Shown here one piece after another: positions 9,364-17,876 of a stretch of DNA of 64,000 nucleotides. Location: NCBI RefSeq assembly GCF_001042905.1, contig NZ_JYLB01000001.1:558001-622000 (forward strand). Reading direction: 5' to 3'. Position 1 is the first letter of the stretch, and every line of letters begins with the position of its first letter. This DNA is from Pseudomonas lini. GTDB taxonomy: Bacteria; Pseudomonadota; Gammaproteobacteria; Pseudomonadales; Pseudomonadaceae. Below the pieces are notes generated by a model. That model searched no databases, had not been told where the DNA came from, and saw nothing but the letters and a program-made list of their open reading frames with translations. A program made the translations under genes and the position numbers.

Positions 9364-9852
9364 ATGGAAGGTTTGATCAAACTAGACCGAATTGATATCA
9401 GTATCCTGGTTGAACTGCAAAAAGACGGCCGAATGACTAACGTCAGCTTGGCCGATGCAGTGGGTCTGTCGTCCAGCCCATGTTTGCAACGGGTCAAGCG
9501 GCTCGAGTCGGCCGGCTATATTTCCGGTTACAGAGCCCATCTCAATCTTGCCAAGATCACCGACTCGGTCACGGTATTTACCGAGATCACGCTCAGCGAC
9601 CACAAGCGGGAGGACTTCGCCAAGTTCGAGTCCAATATCCGTTTGGTCGATGAAGTACTTGAGTGCCATTTGATCAGCGGTGGTTACGATTACCTGGTGC
9701 GTTTCATGACCTGCAGCATCCAGCATTATCAGGAAGTGATGGAAGGTCTGCTGGACAAGAACATCGGTATCTCCAAGTACTTCAGTTACATCGTCATCAA
9801 ATCGCCGGTCCTCAAAGATGGGGTTCCGCTGCGCAGGCTATTGCGTCACTGA
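9364..9852 (+). CDS. Lrp/AsnC-family transcriptional regulator
   Basis: A 162-residue regulator with the Lrp/AsnC two-domain plan. An N-terminal helix-turn-helix (LDRIDISILVELQKDGR, then LADAVGLSSSPCLQRVKRLE) precedes an RAM/AsnC ligand domain (VFTEITLSDHKREDFAKFE; DEVLECHLISGGYDYLVRF). Such proteins usually sense an amino acid and control nearby transport or catabolism genes. GAGG at 9354-9357 supports the ATG at 9364. It lies 46 bp after the HAD gene and close to gabT and gabP-like genes, so local control of omega-amino acid use is likely, though no operator was identified. Confidence 0.9.
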   Translation: MEGLIKLDRIDISILVELQKDGRMTNVSLADAVGLSSSPCLQRVKRLESAGYISGYRAHLNLAKITDSVTVFTEITLSDHKREDFAKFESNIRLVDEVLECHLISGGYDYLVRFMTCSIQHYQEVMEGLLDKNIGISKYFSYIVIKSPVLKDGVPLRRLLRH

Positions 9853-9926
9853 GGCCCGGCCATGAGCGCAATTAATTTTGCTCTCGCACCTGTTTTACCG
9901 AGATAAAACGTATCAGCAGAGAATGG

Positions 9927-9952
9927 GAATTGATATTATTCGTCATCAATTC
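9927..9952. promoter_or_regulatory. Dyad, candidate Fur-type operator
   Basis: GAATTGAT (9927-9934) and ATCAATTC (9945-9952) form a perfect inverted repeat with a 10-nt spacer, about 50-75 bp before the TonB receptor start. The inner sequence matches the 19-bp Fur consensus at about 11 positions, so Fur control is plausible but not strong. Confidence 0.45.
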
Positions 9953-9999
9953 TCGCCGAGCTCCTGATGTGCCCGGCATCTTCTCAAGGTTGTCTGTCG

Positions 10000-12123
10000 A
10001 TGCGTCGAACTCTCGTTTCTCTGTGTGTGATCCAAGCTATTTCCCAGACCGCCTGGGCTGAACAAGCACCGACTGATCCTGCGTCAATAGAGTTACAAGC
10101 GATCGACATCAACGCCACATTGGAAGAACAGGCTCAAGGGCCGGTTCAGGGTTATCGAGCAACCCGTTCGGCCAGTGCGACGCGCACAGACACTCCGATT
10201 CATGAAACCCCACAATCCATCAGCGTTGTCACCAAGGATGTCGTGGAGGACCTCGGCGCGACCCGTCTGCAAGACGCGCTCGATTACGCCGGGGGCGTGG
10301 GTCGTGCGAACAATTTCGGCGGCCAGGGCCTGACCACTTTCACCGTGCGTGGCTTTACCACCGGTGAGTTCTACCGCAACGGTTTCCCGATCAACCGCGG
10401 TTATCCGAACATGCCCGATGCCAATACCATCGAGCGCCTGGAGGTCCTGCGCGGGCCAGCCACCACGCTGTATGGCCGTGGCGACCCGGGCGGCACCTTC
10501 AACGTGGTGTCCAAACAACCCCTGGCCGAACGCACCGTCACCCTGGGCAGTCAACTCAACGATCAGGGTATGCGTCGCGGAACGCTGGATGCCTCAGGAC
10601 CGCTGGACGATGAAGGGCGACTGGCCTATCGGCTGAACGTGATAGGCGAGGGTGGCGACACCTTCCGTGATCACGTCGAAAACGAGCGTTACGGTGTGGC
10701 GCCGGTGCTCGGTTGGCAGGTCAACGACACCACCCGCATCACCTTCGAAGGCGATTTCATGCGCAACAACGCGCCGCTCGATCGGGGCGTGACTCGCTAT
10801 CGCAATCAGGCCGGCGTTGCCTCGCGGGATACTTTTTTCGGTGAAAAGGATATCGGCAAGCTGCACAACGACAACAACATGGCGCAACTGCGTTTCGAGC
10901 ATTTCCTGAACGACAACTGGACCTTGGGTGGCGGCACGCAATTTCTCGATGGCAGCCTGCAAGGCAATGCCATTGAAGGCAACGGAGTCGCTGCCGACGG
11001 CCGAACGCTGGGGCGCAATTTCAACTATCGCAAGCTGGAGTGGCAAGACCTTGATGTGCAGTTGAACCTGACCGGGCATTTTTCCACCGTTGGGTTCGAC
11101 CACACGTTGCTCACGGGCATCGAGTATGAGGATTACGATTACAAGTCGATCATCCGTCGCTCCAGTGGGGCGGTGAGTGCCTACCCCATCGACATCTTCA
11201 ATCCGGTCTACGGCCAGCCGCGTCCGGCGCTGACTCGCACCACCACCCACGATCAGGAAAACCTCAAGACCTATGCCGCTTTCGTGCAAGACCAGGTAAC
11301 GCTGACCGAGCGCTTGAAAGCTTTGGCAGGCGTACGTTTCGAACGCTTCGAACATGATTACGACAACAAACTCGTCAACGGTGTGAGCTGGACCAACAGC
11401 GACAACGCTGTCACCCCGCGTCTTGGGCTGATCTACGACTTGACCCCGACCGTGGCGATCTATGCCGACACGGCGCGATCCTTCAAGCCCAACAGCGGTG
11501 CCAGTCGAACGGGTGGCGGCTTCAAACCTGAAGAAGGCAAATCCTACGAGGTGGGTGTCAAGTGGCAAGCTCTGGATCGCCAGTTGAGCGTGGATGCCGC
11601 GGTTTATCAGATCGAAAAACGCAACGTCCAGACCAACGACCCGGTGGACCCGAACTTCAAAGTTGCGGCGGGTGAAGTTCGCAGCCGTGGCTTCGATCTG
11701 AATGTGGCGGGCAACCTTACGCCAGAGTGGCGCATGATCGGTGGCTATGCCTATGTGGATGCCGAAGTCACCCAGGACAACGACCTGAAGTCAGGCACCC
11801 GCCTGATGAACATTCCGCGCAACAGTTTCAGCCTGCTGAACGTCTACGAGTTTCAGGACGGCGGCCTCAAAGGACTGGGCCTGGGGCTGGGCGCCAAGTA
11901 TGTCGACGAGCGCGCCGGCCAGACCGCGGCCAATGCCTTCTCCATGGACAGCTACGAGGTGTTCGACCTGCTCAGCTTTTACAAAGTCAACGAGCACCTG
12001 CGGCTTAACCTTGACCTGAAGAATGTGTTCGACAGCGACTACGATGAAGGCGCCTTTGGCAACGTTTACGCCTATCCGGGGGCGCCGAGAACCGTGCAAA
12101 TGGGTTTCTCGTACACTTTGTAA
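10000..12123 (+). CDS. TonB-dependent siderophore receptor
   Basis: A 707-residue outer membrane receptor. A signal peptide ends near ISQTAWAEQA, then comes a plug domain (TPIHETPQSISVVTK, with TVRGFTTGEFYRNGFPI and IERLEVLRGPATTLYGRGDPGG), then a long beta-barrel ending in the aromatic-type strand VQMGFSYTL. There is no N-terminal STN signalling domain, so it is not a FecA/FpvA-type transducer. Such receptors bring ferric siderophores across the outer membrane using TonB energy. The ATG at 10000 gives a normal signal peptide; a 33-nt longer in-frame start at 9967 exists. Ligand unknown. Confidence 0.92.
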   Translation: MRRTLVSLCVIQAISQTAWAEQAPTDPASIELQAIDINATLEEQAQGPVQGYRATRSASATRTDTPIHETPQSISVVTKDVVEDLGATRLQDALDYAGGVGRANNFGGQGLTTFTVRGFTTGEFYRNGFPINRGYPNMPDANTIERLEVLRGPATTLYGRGDPGGTFNVVSKQPLAERTVTLGSQLNDQGMRRGTLDASGPLDDEGRLAYRLNVIGEGGDTFRDHVENERYGVAPVLGWQVNDTTRITFEGDFMRNNAPLDRGVTRYRNQAGVASRDTFFGEKDIGKLHNDNNMAQLRFEHFLNDNWTLGGGTQFLDGSLQGNAIEGNGVAADGRTLGRNFNYRKLEWQDLDVQLNLTGHFSTVGFDHTLLTGIEYEDYDYKSIIRRSSGAVSAYPIDIFNPVYGQPRPALTRTTTHDQENLKTYAAFVQDQVTLTERLKALAGVRFERFEHDYDNKLVNGVSWTNSDNAVTPRLGLIYDLTPTVAIYADTARSFKPNSGASRTGGGFKPEEGKSYEVGVKWQALDRQLSVDAAVYQIEKRNVQTNDPVDPNFKVAAGEVRSRGFDLNVAGNLTPEWRMIGGYAYVDAEVTQDNDLKSGTRLMNIPRNSFSLLNVYEFQDGGLKGLGLGLGAKYVDERAGQTAANAFSMDSYEVFDLLSFYKVNEHLRLNLDLKNVFDSDYDEGAFGNVYAYPGAPRTVQMGFSYTL

Positions 12124-12427
12124 CAGGTAGACAGGTCGCGCCCTTGTTATGAGGGCGGCTAGTTTCGGACGACATTTCACCAGGCGCGTTACGCGCAACG
12201 CATGTCGAAATCAGACTCATAAGTGGCGCATTCGGGCTATTGGCTTTCAAGACAAGACGCGTAAGGTGGCGCGTCACTTCACGGTCGTGTACAGCCGTGA
12301 TGCCTGATTTAGAAGCTCAGGAGCGTTTGAGGTGCGCCGCGTTCGGACGCGGCAACAGGGAGAAATGATGATCGCCTGACCCTCAGTCAGTACGCCCTAA
12401 CGTCGATCACCAGAGAACAAAAAAACA
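12124..12427. other. Intergenic, no gene seen
   Basis: About 300 bp between the TonB receptor and the permease. I see no convincing open frame, REP element or terminator. A weak hairpin-like GCCCT/AGGGC pair lies just after the receptor stop (about 12140-12156) without a T-run. The permease promoter must lie here but no clear -35/-10 pair stands out. Confidence 0.5.
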
Positions 12428-13831
12428 ATGAATAGCCTGAACTCCAAAGATTCGAACGGACAATTGGCGCAGGGTTTCAAGCCGCGTCACGTCACAATGC
12501 TTTCTATTGCGGGGATTATCGGCGCAGGTTTGTTTGTTGGCTCCGGACATGCCATCGCTGCCGCAGGGCCGGCAGTATTGCTGGCTTATCTGTTTTCCGG
12601 CCTGTTGGTCGTTCTGGTCATGCGCATGCTGGGCGAAATGGCGGTTGCCAACCCGGACACCGGATCTTTCTCTACCTACGCCGACCAGGCAATCGGGCGT
12701 TGGGCAGGCTTCACCATCGGCTGGCTGTATTGGTGGTTCTGGGTGCTGGTGATACCGATCGAGGCGCTTGCGGCCGGGCATGTATTGAATCAATGGTTCC
12801 CGCAGATCGATACCTGGTTGTTTGCCTTGCTGTCGATCATTTTGTTGGTGGTGACTAACCTGTTCAGTGTGTCCAAATACGGTGAGTTCGAATTCTGGTT
12901 TGCGATGGCCAAAGTCGTGGCGATCATTGGATTCATCGGCCTGGGTTTTGCGGTGTTGATGGGATGGATTCCAGAGCGCGAAGCCAGCGGATTGAGCCGA
13001 CTCATGGAGGAACATGGCGGTTTCGCGCCCAACGGCTTGTCAGCGGTTGTAGGGGCATTCATCACCATCATGTTCAGCTTCATCGGTACGGAAGCGGTGA
13101 CCATCGCTGCGGCTGAATCCAGCAACCCTGCGCAGAACATCGCCAAAGCTACCCGCTCTGTGATCTGGCGCATCGGGGTGTTCTACGTGCTGTCCATTTT
13201 CGTGGTCATTTCAGTGGTGCCCTGGAACGATCCGTTGTTGGCGTCGGTGGGTTCTTACCAACGAGCGCTTGAGCTGATGAATATTCCCCACGCCAAGCTC
13301 ATGGTCGATATGGTGGTGTTGATTGCCGTGGCCAGCTGCATGAACTCGTCGATTTATATTGCCTCACGCATGTTGTTTTCGCTGGGCAAGCGCGGTGATG
13401 CACCGCAGCCGCTGAAGGTAACGTCGTCGGCGGGCGTGCCGAGGGCTGCAGTGATCGCCAGCACCGTACTGGGTGCCGGTGTGACCTTGTTCAGCTACTT
13501 CATGCCCGCCGGCTTATTCCAGTTTCTGCTCGCCAGCTCCGGCGCCATTGCCTTGCTGGTGTACCTGGTAATCGCCGTGTCGCAACTGCGCATGCGCAAG
13601 ATTCTGCTTCGGCAGAACGTCACGCTGACCTTCAAGATGTGGTTGTTCCCCTGGCTCACCTGGTTGGTCATCGCCTTCATCTGCGCAGCGTTGGCGGTGA
13701 TGATGGTGACGCCCGAGCATCGTATGGAAGTTTCTTCGACCATCGGCCTGGCGCTGGTGATTTCCTTTATCGGCCTGGTGACCGCGCGTCAGCATGGGCA
13801 GCAGGGTGCGATGCCGGCGGAAAGCGCATAG
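12428..13831 (+). CDS. gabP: APC-family amino acid permease, GabP-like
   Basis: A 467-residue inner membrane amino acid/proton symporter with about 12 membrane helices. It has the APC signature at helix 1 (LSIAGIIGAGLFVGSGHAI) and the conserved MLGEMAVANPDTGSFSTYA segment. The match in the N-terminal 120 residues, including GWLYWWFWVLVIPIEA, is closest to GABA permeases. It probably imports GABA or a similar omega-amino acid for the GabT-like enzyme encoded 4 kb upstream. It is convergent with the periplasmic binding protein gene, 36 bp apart. Confidence 0.85.
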   Translation: MNSLNSKDSNGQLAQGFKPRHVTMLSIAGIIGAGLFVGSGHAIAAAGPAVLLAYLFSGLLVVLVMRMLGEMAVANPDTGSFSTYADQAIGRWAGFTIGWLYWWFWVLVIPIEALAAGHVLNQWFPQIDTWLFALLSIILLVVTNLFSVSKYGEFEFWFAMAKVVAIIGFIGLGFAVLMGWIPEREASGLSRLMEEHGGFAPNGLSAVVGAFITIMFSFIGTEAVTIAAAESSNPAQNIAKATRSVIWRIGVFYVLSIFVVISVVPWNDPLLASVGSYQRALELMNIPHAKLMVDMVVLIAVASCMNSSIYIASRMLFSLGKRGDAPQPLKVTSSAGVPRAAVIASTVLGAGVTLFSYFMPAGLFQFLLASSGAIALLVYLVIAVSQLRMRKILLRQNVTLTFKMWLFPWLTWLVIAFICAALAVMMVTPEHRMEVSSTIGLALVISFIGLVTARQHGQQGAMPAESA

Positions 13832-13867
13832 TCAGCCATTTCAGCCTAAACCTGTTGTTGCCGATCG

Positions 13868-14632
13868 TCATGGCGACAAATAGCTCCGCTGTATACGCGC
13901 CAGAGTGCCGTCAGCACGAAGCGTTTCAACCGCCTTGCGCAAGTCTTGCACCAGTTGAGCGGAGCAAAGCCTGGAGCAAGCCAGATAGAGCTCCGCTCTG
14001 CTCATGACGGGGCTCATGAACAGCTTGCGTTCAGACACCTTCGGCCAGATGTATTGACTCTCGGGAACGCCATTGAACCAGGCATCAATGCGACCTTTCA
14101 AAAGCATCTGCGCAGGGTTGTCGCCAATGGTCAGCGGGTAGATCTGCTCGTCGCTGAAGCCTTGTGCACGCAGGATTTCCTCCTGAGCGCTGCCCAGGCC
14201 GACACCGATCACCCGGTAGGTTTTTTTCGCTTGGGCAAAGCTGCTCACCGGCCGGTCGAGGCTGAAAAAAGCGCGCTCCATGGGCATGATTGACGTGATC
14301 CAGGTGAAGCGATCTTCGCGTTCCGGCGTGCGAGACAAAGGGGCTATCAAAATATCCTGTTTCTCGCTGACGTATTTCTGCGATCTGGCCCAGGGAAGCA
14401 CATGGACATGAGCGACATAGCCGGCGTTGGCAATGGCCGTCAGAACGGCTTCTCCGACCATTCCGTGACCCTTGGCATCATCGACAAACGTCAGTGGCGG
14501 CGCGTCCGGGATATACAACTCAAGCGGTAATGTCACGCCAGACGCGTTACCAGCAACAAGCAACGATACCGACAGACAAAACCTGCAAAGCGCTTTTGTA
14601 TTGGTAATTAATACCCATGAGCTCTCGCTCAT
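13868..14632 (-). CDS. Periplasmic solute-binding protein (type II fold, amino-acid type)
   Basis: About 254 residues with an N-terminal hydrophobic segment (LCRFCLSVSLLVAG) that reads as a signal peptide. A bacterial extracellular solute-binding fold follows: LYIPDAPPLTFVDD, GMVGEAVLTAIANAGY, ILIAPLSRTPEREDRFTW, and a C-terminal LRKAVETLRADGTLARIQ helix. No transporter permease or ATPase is adjacent, so this may be a stand-alone sensor or binding protein rather than part of an ABC system. The start is uncertain: ATGs at 14632 and 14650 and a GTG at 14677 are all in frame and none has a good ribosome site. Confidence 0.7.
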   Translation of the reverse strand: MSESSWVLITNTKALCRFCLSVSLLVAGNASGVTLPLELYIPDAPPLTFVDDAKGHGMVGEAVLTAIANAGYVAHVHVLPWARSQKYVSEKQDILIAPLSRTPEREDRFTWITSIMPMERAFFSLDRPVSSFAQAKKTYRVIGVGLGSAQEEILRAQGFSDEQIYPLTIGDNPAQMLLKGRIDAWFNGVPESQYIWPKVSERKLFMSPVMSRAELYLACSRLCSAQLVQDLRKAVETLRADGTLARIQRSYLSP

Positions 14633-14761
14633 GGTTGACAGGTCAGGCATTGAACGTGGAAGGGCGCCACAAATCACCAGTTGGTCACAGGGAGGATGGG
14701 TCTACCGGTCGTTGTTGCATATTGGATACGGTATCGCCCCGCATTCTACGCAAACTTGAGG

Positions 14762-15670
14762 TCAGGACACATCTTCCCCCAAGTGCCGAAGGAGGAAGGC
14801 GCTGATCTGGTCCAGTGCCCGGCGGGCTTCTTCGAGTTGATCGCTCATGGTCTGGAAGACATGAATCATTCCCGGCCAGACGTCCAGCTGTACCGCCACT
14901 TCGGCGCTGGCCAGGCGGCTGGCGAGCCGGGTTGAATCGTCCAGCAGGCATTCCCGGCTGCCCACCTGGATCAGCACTGGCGGTAGGCTCCGAAGGTCGC
15001 CGTATAGGGGGGAGGCCAGCGGATTCAGTGGCTCGGCGCCCTGCAGATAGGTGTCGGCCATAAGGGTCTTGCCAGCAACCGGGCCGAGCAATGGATCTCG
15101 AGTTTTCTGCAAGTTCCAGGACTCACCGGTCTGAGCCATGTCCACCCAAGGCGACATCACTACCGCAGCCGCGGGCAGCGGCAAACCCGCGGCCTTGGCG
15201 GCCAACATCAGAGCCATGCACAGACCGCCGCCGGCACTGTCGCCGGCCAGCACCAGGTGTTCGGCGTTCACACCGTTTTCGAGGAGTGCACGGTAGACAT
15301 CCAGAGCGTCCTCTACGGCGGCCGGGAAAGGGTGTTCCGGGGCCAGGCGGTAATCGATGCAAAGGGTACGAATTCGGCTGCGGGCTGCCAATTGGCTGGT
15401 GAACGGGCGATAGGCTCGGGCACTGCCAAATGAGTAGCCTCCGCCATGCAGATACAGCAACACAAAGTCGGGCCTGGCATCTGTGGGAATGGCCCAAAGC
15501 CCACTGACGCTGGCCAGATTGGCGGCTTCAAAGGTCACGCCCTCGGCACAGGAGCCGGCGCCGAAGAGTAGTTCGGCCTGTTGCCGCTGCTGATCGACAG
15601 TCAGCGAGCTGAGGGGCGGCAGTTGGCTGAGTTGTTCAATGATGCCGTCGATGTTGTTGTTATTGGGCAT
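14762..15670 (-). CDS. HSL-family alpha/beta-hydrolase (carboxylesterase)
   Basis: A 302-residue esterase of the hormone-sensitive-lipase family. It has the oxyanion-hole HGGG (LYLHGGGYSFGSA), the nucleophile elbow GDSAGGG, and a C-terminal catalytic His in WPGMIHVFQ. GGAG sits just before the ATG at 15670. No signal peptide is seen, so it is cytoplasmic. Its promoter region carries a dyad (15718-15738) nearly identical to the one before ech, so it is probably co-regulated with ferulate catabolism. A natural inferred role is hydrolysis of a hydroxycinnamoyl or other aryl ester to feed the pathway. Substrate is not shown by sequence. Confidence 0.85.
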   Translation of the reverse strand: MPNNNNIDGIIEQLSQLPPLSSLTVDQQRQQAELLFGAGSCAEGVTFEAANLASVSGLWAIPTDARPDFVLLYLHGGGYSFGSARAYRPFTSQLAARSRIRTLCIDYRLAPEHPFPAAVEDALDVYRALLENGVNAEHLVLAGDSAGGGLCMALMLAAKAAGLPLPAAAVVMSPWVDMAQTGESWNLQKTRDPLLGPVAGKTLMADTYLQGAEPLNPLASPLYGDLRSLPPVLIQVGSRECLLDDSTRLASRLASAEVAVQLDVWPGMIHVFQTMSDQLEEARRALDQISAFLLRHLGEDVS

Positions 15671-15717
15671 GTGGACTCCGGGGCGCGTGTTATGAGGCAA
15701 ACAAGTTAACTTCAAAC

Positions 15718-15738
15718 ATAGTTAATTGTCATAACTAT
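15718..15738. promoter_or_regulatory. Dyad operator shared with ech (copy 1)
   Basis: ATAGTTA (15718-15724) and TAACTAT (15732-15738) form a perfect inverted repeat with a 7-nt spacer. The bases ATAGTTAATTG-T-CATAACTA match the ech-upstream copy at 31587 at all but the marked position. It lies about 50-70 bp before the esterase ATG and overlaps a possible minus-strand -35 (TTGCCA). A MarR-type operator is the likeliest reading. Confidence 0.75.
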
Positions 15739-15813
15739 ATTGGCAAGATAATTTCGTTTCATCCTCATCTACGACGGGTAGTCGTTGCTACGCCTGCACT
15801 GACTCAGCCGGAG

Positions 15814-17589
15814 TCAGGCCGATGCCTGTCGGTACTTCTTCAGCCGGTAAGCAAACTGCGCACGACTCAACCCCAACAATCGCGCGGCGGCGGCCAGATT
15901 GCCTTCGCTCTTTTGCAGCGCTTCGTCGATCAGGCGCGACTCCAGTCCTTCAATGGAGAAGCCGTGTTCCAGACGAGCCAGGGTTTCCAGCAAGGCCGGG
16001 CGAGGTTGCGTGTTGGCGGGGTTGGGGTCAGTGGCTGCGAGGCTGCCATTGCCGTCCAGAGAGTAAGCCTCCTGCGGCATGGGTTCGTTGCGAAACAGGT
16101 GAACCAGATCGATGGCTTGACCGTCTTCGCTGGCGATCAGGCCGCGCTCGACCAGGTTCTGCAATTCCCGCACGTTGCCGGGAAAGTCATAGCGCAACAA
16201 CACTTTGAGCGCGCGCATGGTCAGCCCGGCGGGCTTGCGGGCGTAGGCCTGGCAGAAGCGCCGCAGGAACGCGTTGACCAGCAACGGTATGTCGTCACGA
16301 CGTTCGCGCAATGGCGGCAACGTGATGGGGTAGACGTTCAGGCGGTAGAACAGGTCCTCGCGAAAGTCTCCGGCCGCCACGGCTTTGCGCAAGTCGACAT
16401 TGGTGGCCGCCACCACCCGGACATCGACCTTGATCGGCTGGCTTCCACCGATGCGTTCGATCTCACGCTCTTGCAATGCACGCAGCAGCTTGCCTTGGCC
16501 CGGTAGGCTGAGGCTGGCGATTTCATCGAGAAACAGGGTGCCACCGTGAGCGCGTTCGAAGCGTCCAGGGCGCGAATGGGTCGCGCCGGTATAGGCGCCG
16601 CGTTCGACACCGAACAGCTCTGCCTCGATCAGATTGTCCGGGATCGCGGCGCAGTTGAGGGCCACGAAAGGTGCTTGGTGGCGTGGGCTGAACTGGTGCA
16701 ACTGACGGGCGAACAATTCCTTGCCGACTCCCGACTCACCACTGAACAGCACCGTGGCAGGCGTCGGCGCAACCCGCTGCAAGGCGAGCGTTGCGGCGTT
16801 GAAGGCGGCGCTGGCGCCAATGGGCTTTTGCCCGCCGGGCATTTCGCTGTCGTCATCCTGGGGCGCGGGCGCCGGGGCCGGACGCTGCTTGGGGGCGACG
16901 CTGGATGGCGTAGCGGTGAGGTAACTCAGGTCCTGTTCGACATCGCCCCATTGCTCGGCGGTCTTGCCGATCACCCGGCAGCTCTCATGGCCCATGCCCC
17001 GGCACTCGGTTTCACGGAAGATCACCAGACGGCCGAACAGCCCGCTGACATAACCGATGGCATAGCCCAGTTCGGTCCAGCACACCGGATCCTGGCCGAT
17101 CCCGTAGGCGGCGATATGTTCGTCGGCCTCACAGGAGTGGTGCCAGAGGAATTCACCTTCGTAGAAGCCTGAGTCGGCGTCGAATTTGAAGTGCAGGGGT
17201 TCGACCTTGGTCATGCCTTCGAGTGTGTGCAGGCGCGTGCCGGCCGAGAAAACCGCCGCGGCATCGGCGTCTGGCCAGCGCTCGCGGATCAATCGTGCAT
17301 CGCGTGCGCCGGACAAATAGCCGGTGCGGGTAAACAGACCGCGGGTCTGTTCCAGTCCCTGGCGCTCGATAATCTCCCGTCGCAGCGCGCCGAAGGATGA
17401 ACTGTGCAATAGCAGCATGCGCTGGTCGTTGAGCCAGATACGTCCGTCAACCGGGGAAAAGAACAGGCATTCGGTCAACTCGGCCAGGGTCGGTGAGTTG
17501 CCCTCGGTCAGTTGAGTGCTGTCTCCTCGGGGCGAGAAATGTTCCTCCTGCACCGCGAGATGAGGAAGCAGCGAATGGGGATTATTCAT
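15814..17589 (-). CDS. XylR/DmpR-class sigma-54-dependent activator
   Basis: A 591-residue activator. An XylR_N sensor domain (about residues 35-135) and V4R region (about 145-210) precede an AAA+ domain (about 258-490) and a C-terminal Fis helix-turn-helix ending in [16 protein letters not shown]. The AAA+ domain has Walker A GESGVGKE at 284, the sigma-54 contact loop as GAYTGA at 331-336 (instead of GAFTGA), and Walker B LFLDEI. Cys170, Glu193, Cys196 and Cys204 keep the spacing I recall for the MopR zinc site. His121 and Trp149 fall where MopR His106 and Trp134 bind the phenol hydroxyl. A phenolic effector is therefore likely. It is divergent from the aldehyde dehydrogenase gene, which has a sigma-54 promoter. 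Confidence 0.92.
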   Translation of the reverse strand: MNNPHSLLPHLAVQEEHFSPRGDSTQLTEGNSPTLAELTECLFFSPVDGRIWLNDQRMLLLHSSSFGALRREIIERQGLEQTRGLFTRTGYLSGARDARLIRERWPDADAAAVFSAGTRLHTLEGMTKVEPLHFKFDADSGFYEGEFLWHHSCEADEHIAAYGIGQDPVCWTELGYAIGYVSGLFGRLVIFRETECRGMGHESCRVIGKTAEQWGDVEQDLSYLTATPSSVAPKQRPAPAPAPQDDDSEMPGGQKPIGASAAFNAATLALQRVAPTPATVLFSGESGVGKELFARQLHQFSPRHQAPFVALNCAAIPDNLIEAELFGVERGAYTGATHSRPGRFERAHGGTLFLDEIASLSLPGQGKLLRALQEREIERIGGSQPIKVDVRVVAATNVDLRKAVAAGDFREDLFYRLNVYPITLPPLRERRDDIPLLVNAFLRRFCQAYARKPAGLTMRALKVLLRYDFPGNVRELQNLVERGLIASEDGQAIDLVHLFRNEPMPQEAYSLDGNGSLAATDPNPANTQPRPALLETLARLEHGFSIEGLESRLIDEALQKSEGNLAAAARLLGLSRAQFAYRLKKYRQASA

Positions 17590-17614
17590 TGTTATATGCC
17601 CCTGAGCGAGTCGA

Positions 17615-17631
17615 CTGATCGAAATGATCAA
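17615..17631. promoter_or_regulatory. Candidate activator site (XylR/DmpR-like UAS)
   Basis: On the minus strand this reads TTGATCATTTCGATCAG, close to the TTGATCAATTGATCAA-type sites of XylR/DmpR. It lies about 155 bp upstream of the -24/-12 promoter at 17785, a normal distance for a sigma-54 enhancer site. Confidence 0.6.
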
Positions 17632-17641
17632 TTAGCAAAAC

Positions 17642-17658
17642 AGTTATTAAACATAACT
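17642..17658. promoter_or_regulatory. Dyad operator shared with ech (copy 3, weaker)
   Basis: AGTTA and TAACT are arranged with the same 7-nt spacer as the copies at 15718 and 31587, and 14 of 17 positions match the ech copy. It lies about 53-70 bp before the activator ATG at 17589, suggesting that the activator gene itself belongs to the MarR-type regulon. Confidence 0.6.
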
Positions 17659-17784
17659 TTATCATTTGGACAAGTGGCCGGGCGTCGACCGAGCGCCCGA
17701 CGGCTTGCCCTATTCGTTGATGCTCCTCTCAAACCTTCAGACCAGAGCCTTCGCCACCTAAAACGCGTGGCGACAGAGGAAGTC

Positions 17785-17799
17785 GGCACAGCCCTTGCT
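17785..17799 (+). promoter_or_regulatory. Sigma-54 (-24/-12) promoter
   Basis: GGCAC (17785-17789), five bases, then TTGCT (17795-17799) match the GGCAC-N5-TTGCW core with correct spacing. It is about 78 bp before the aldehyde dehydrogenase ATG and next to a gene for a sigma-54 activator. The predicted start of transcription is near 17810. Confidence 0.8.
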
Positions 17800-17876
17800 C
17801 TAGTGCTTTCACGACGCTGCATCGTTTTCGCGAGGCCGCGTCAGGCAATTACAAACACAAGAGCCGGGAGACCGAA

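Noticed and set aside
12134..12160. Hairpin after the first TonB receptor gene as a terminator
   Set aside because: The stem is short and imperfect and no T-run follows.
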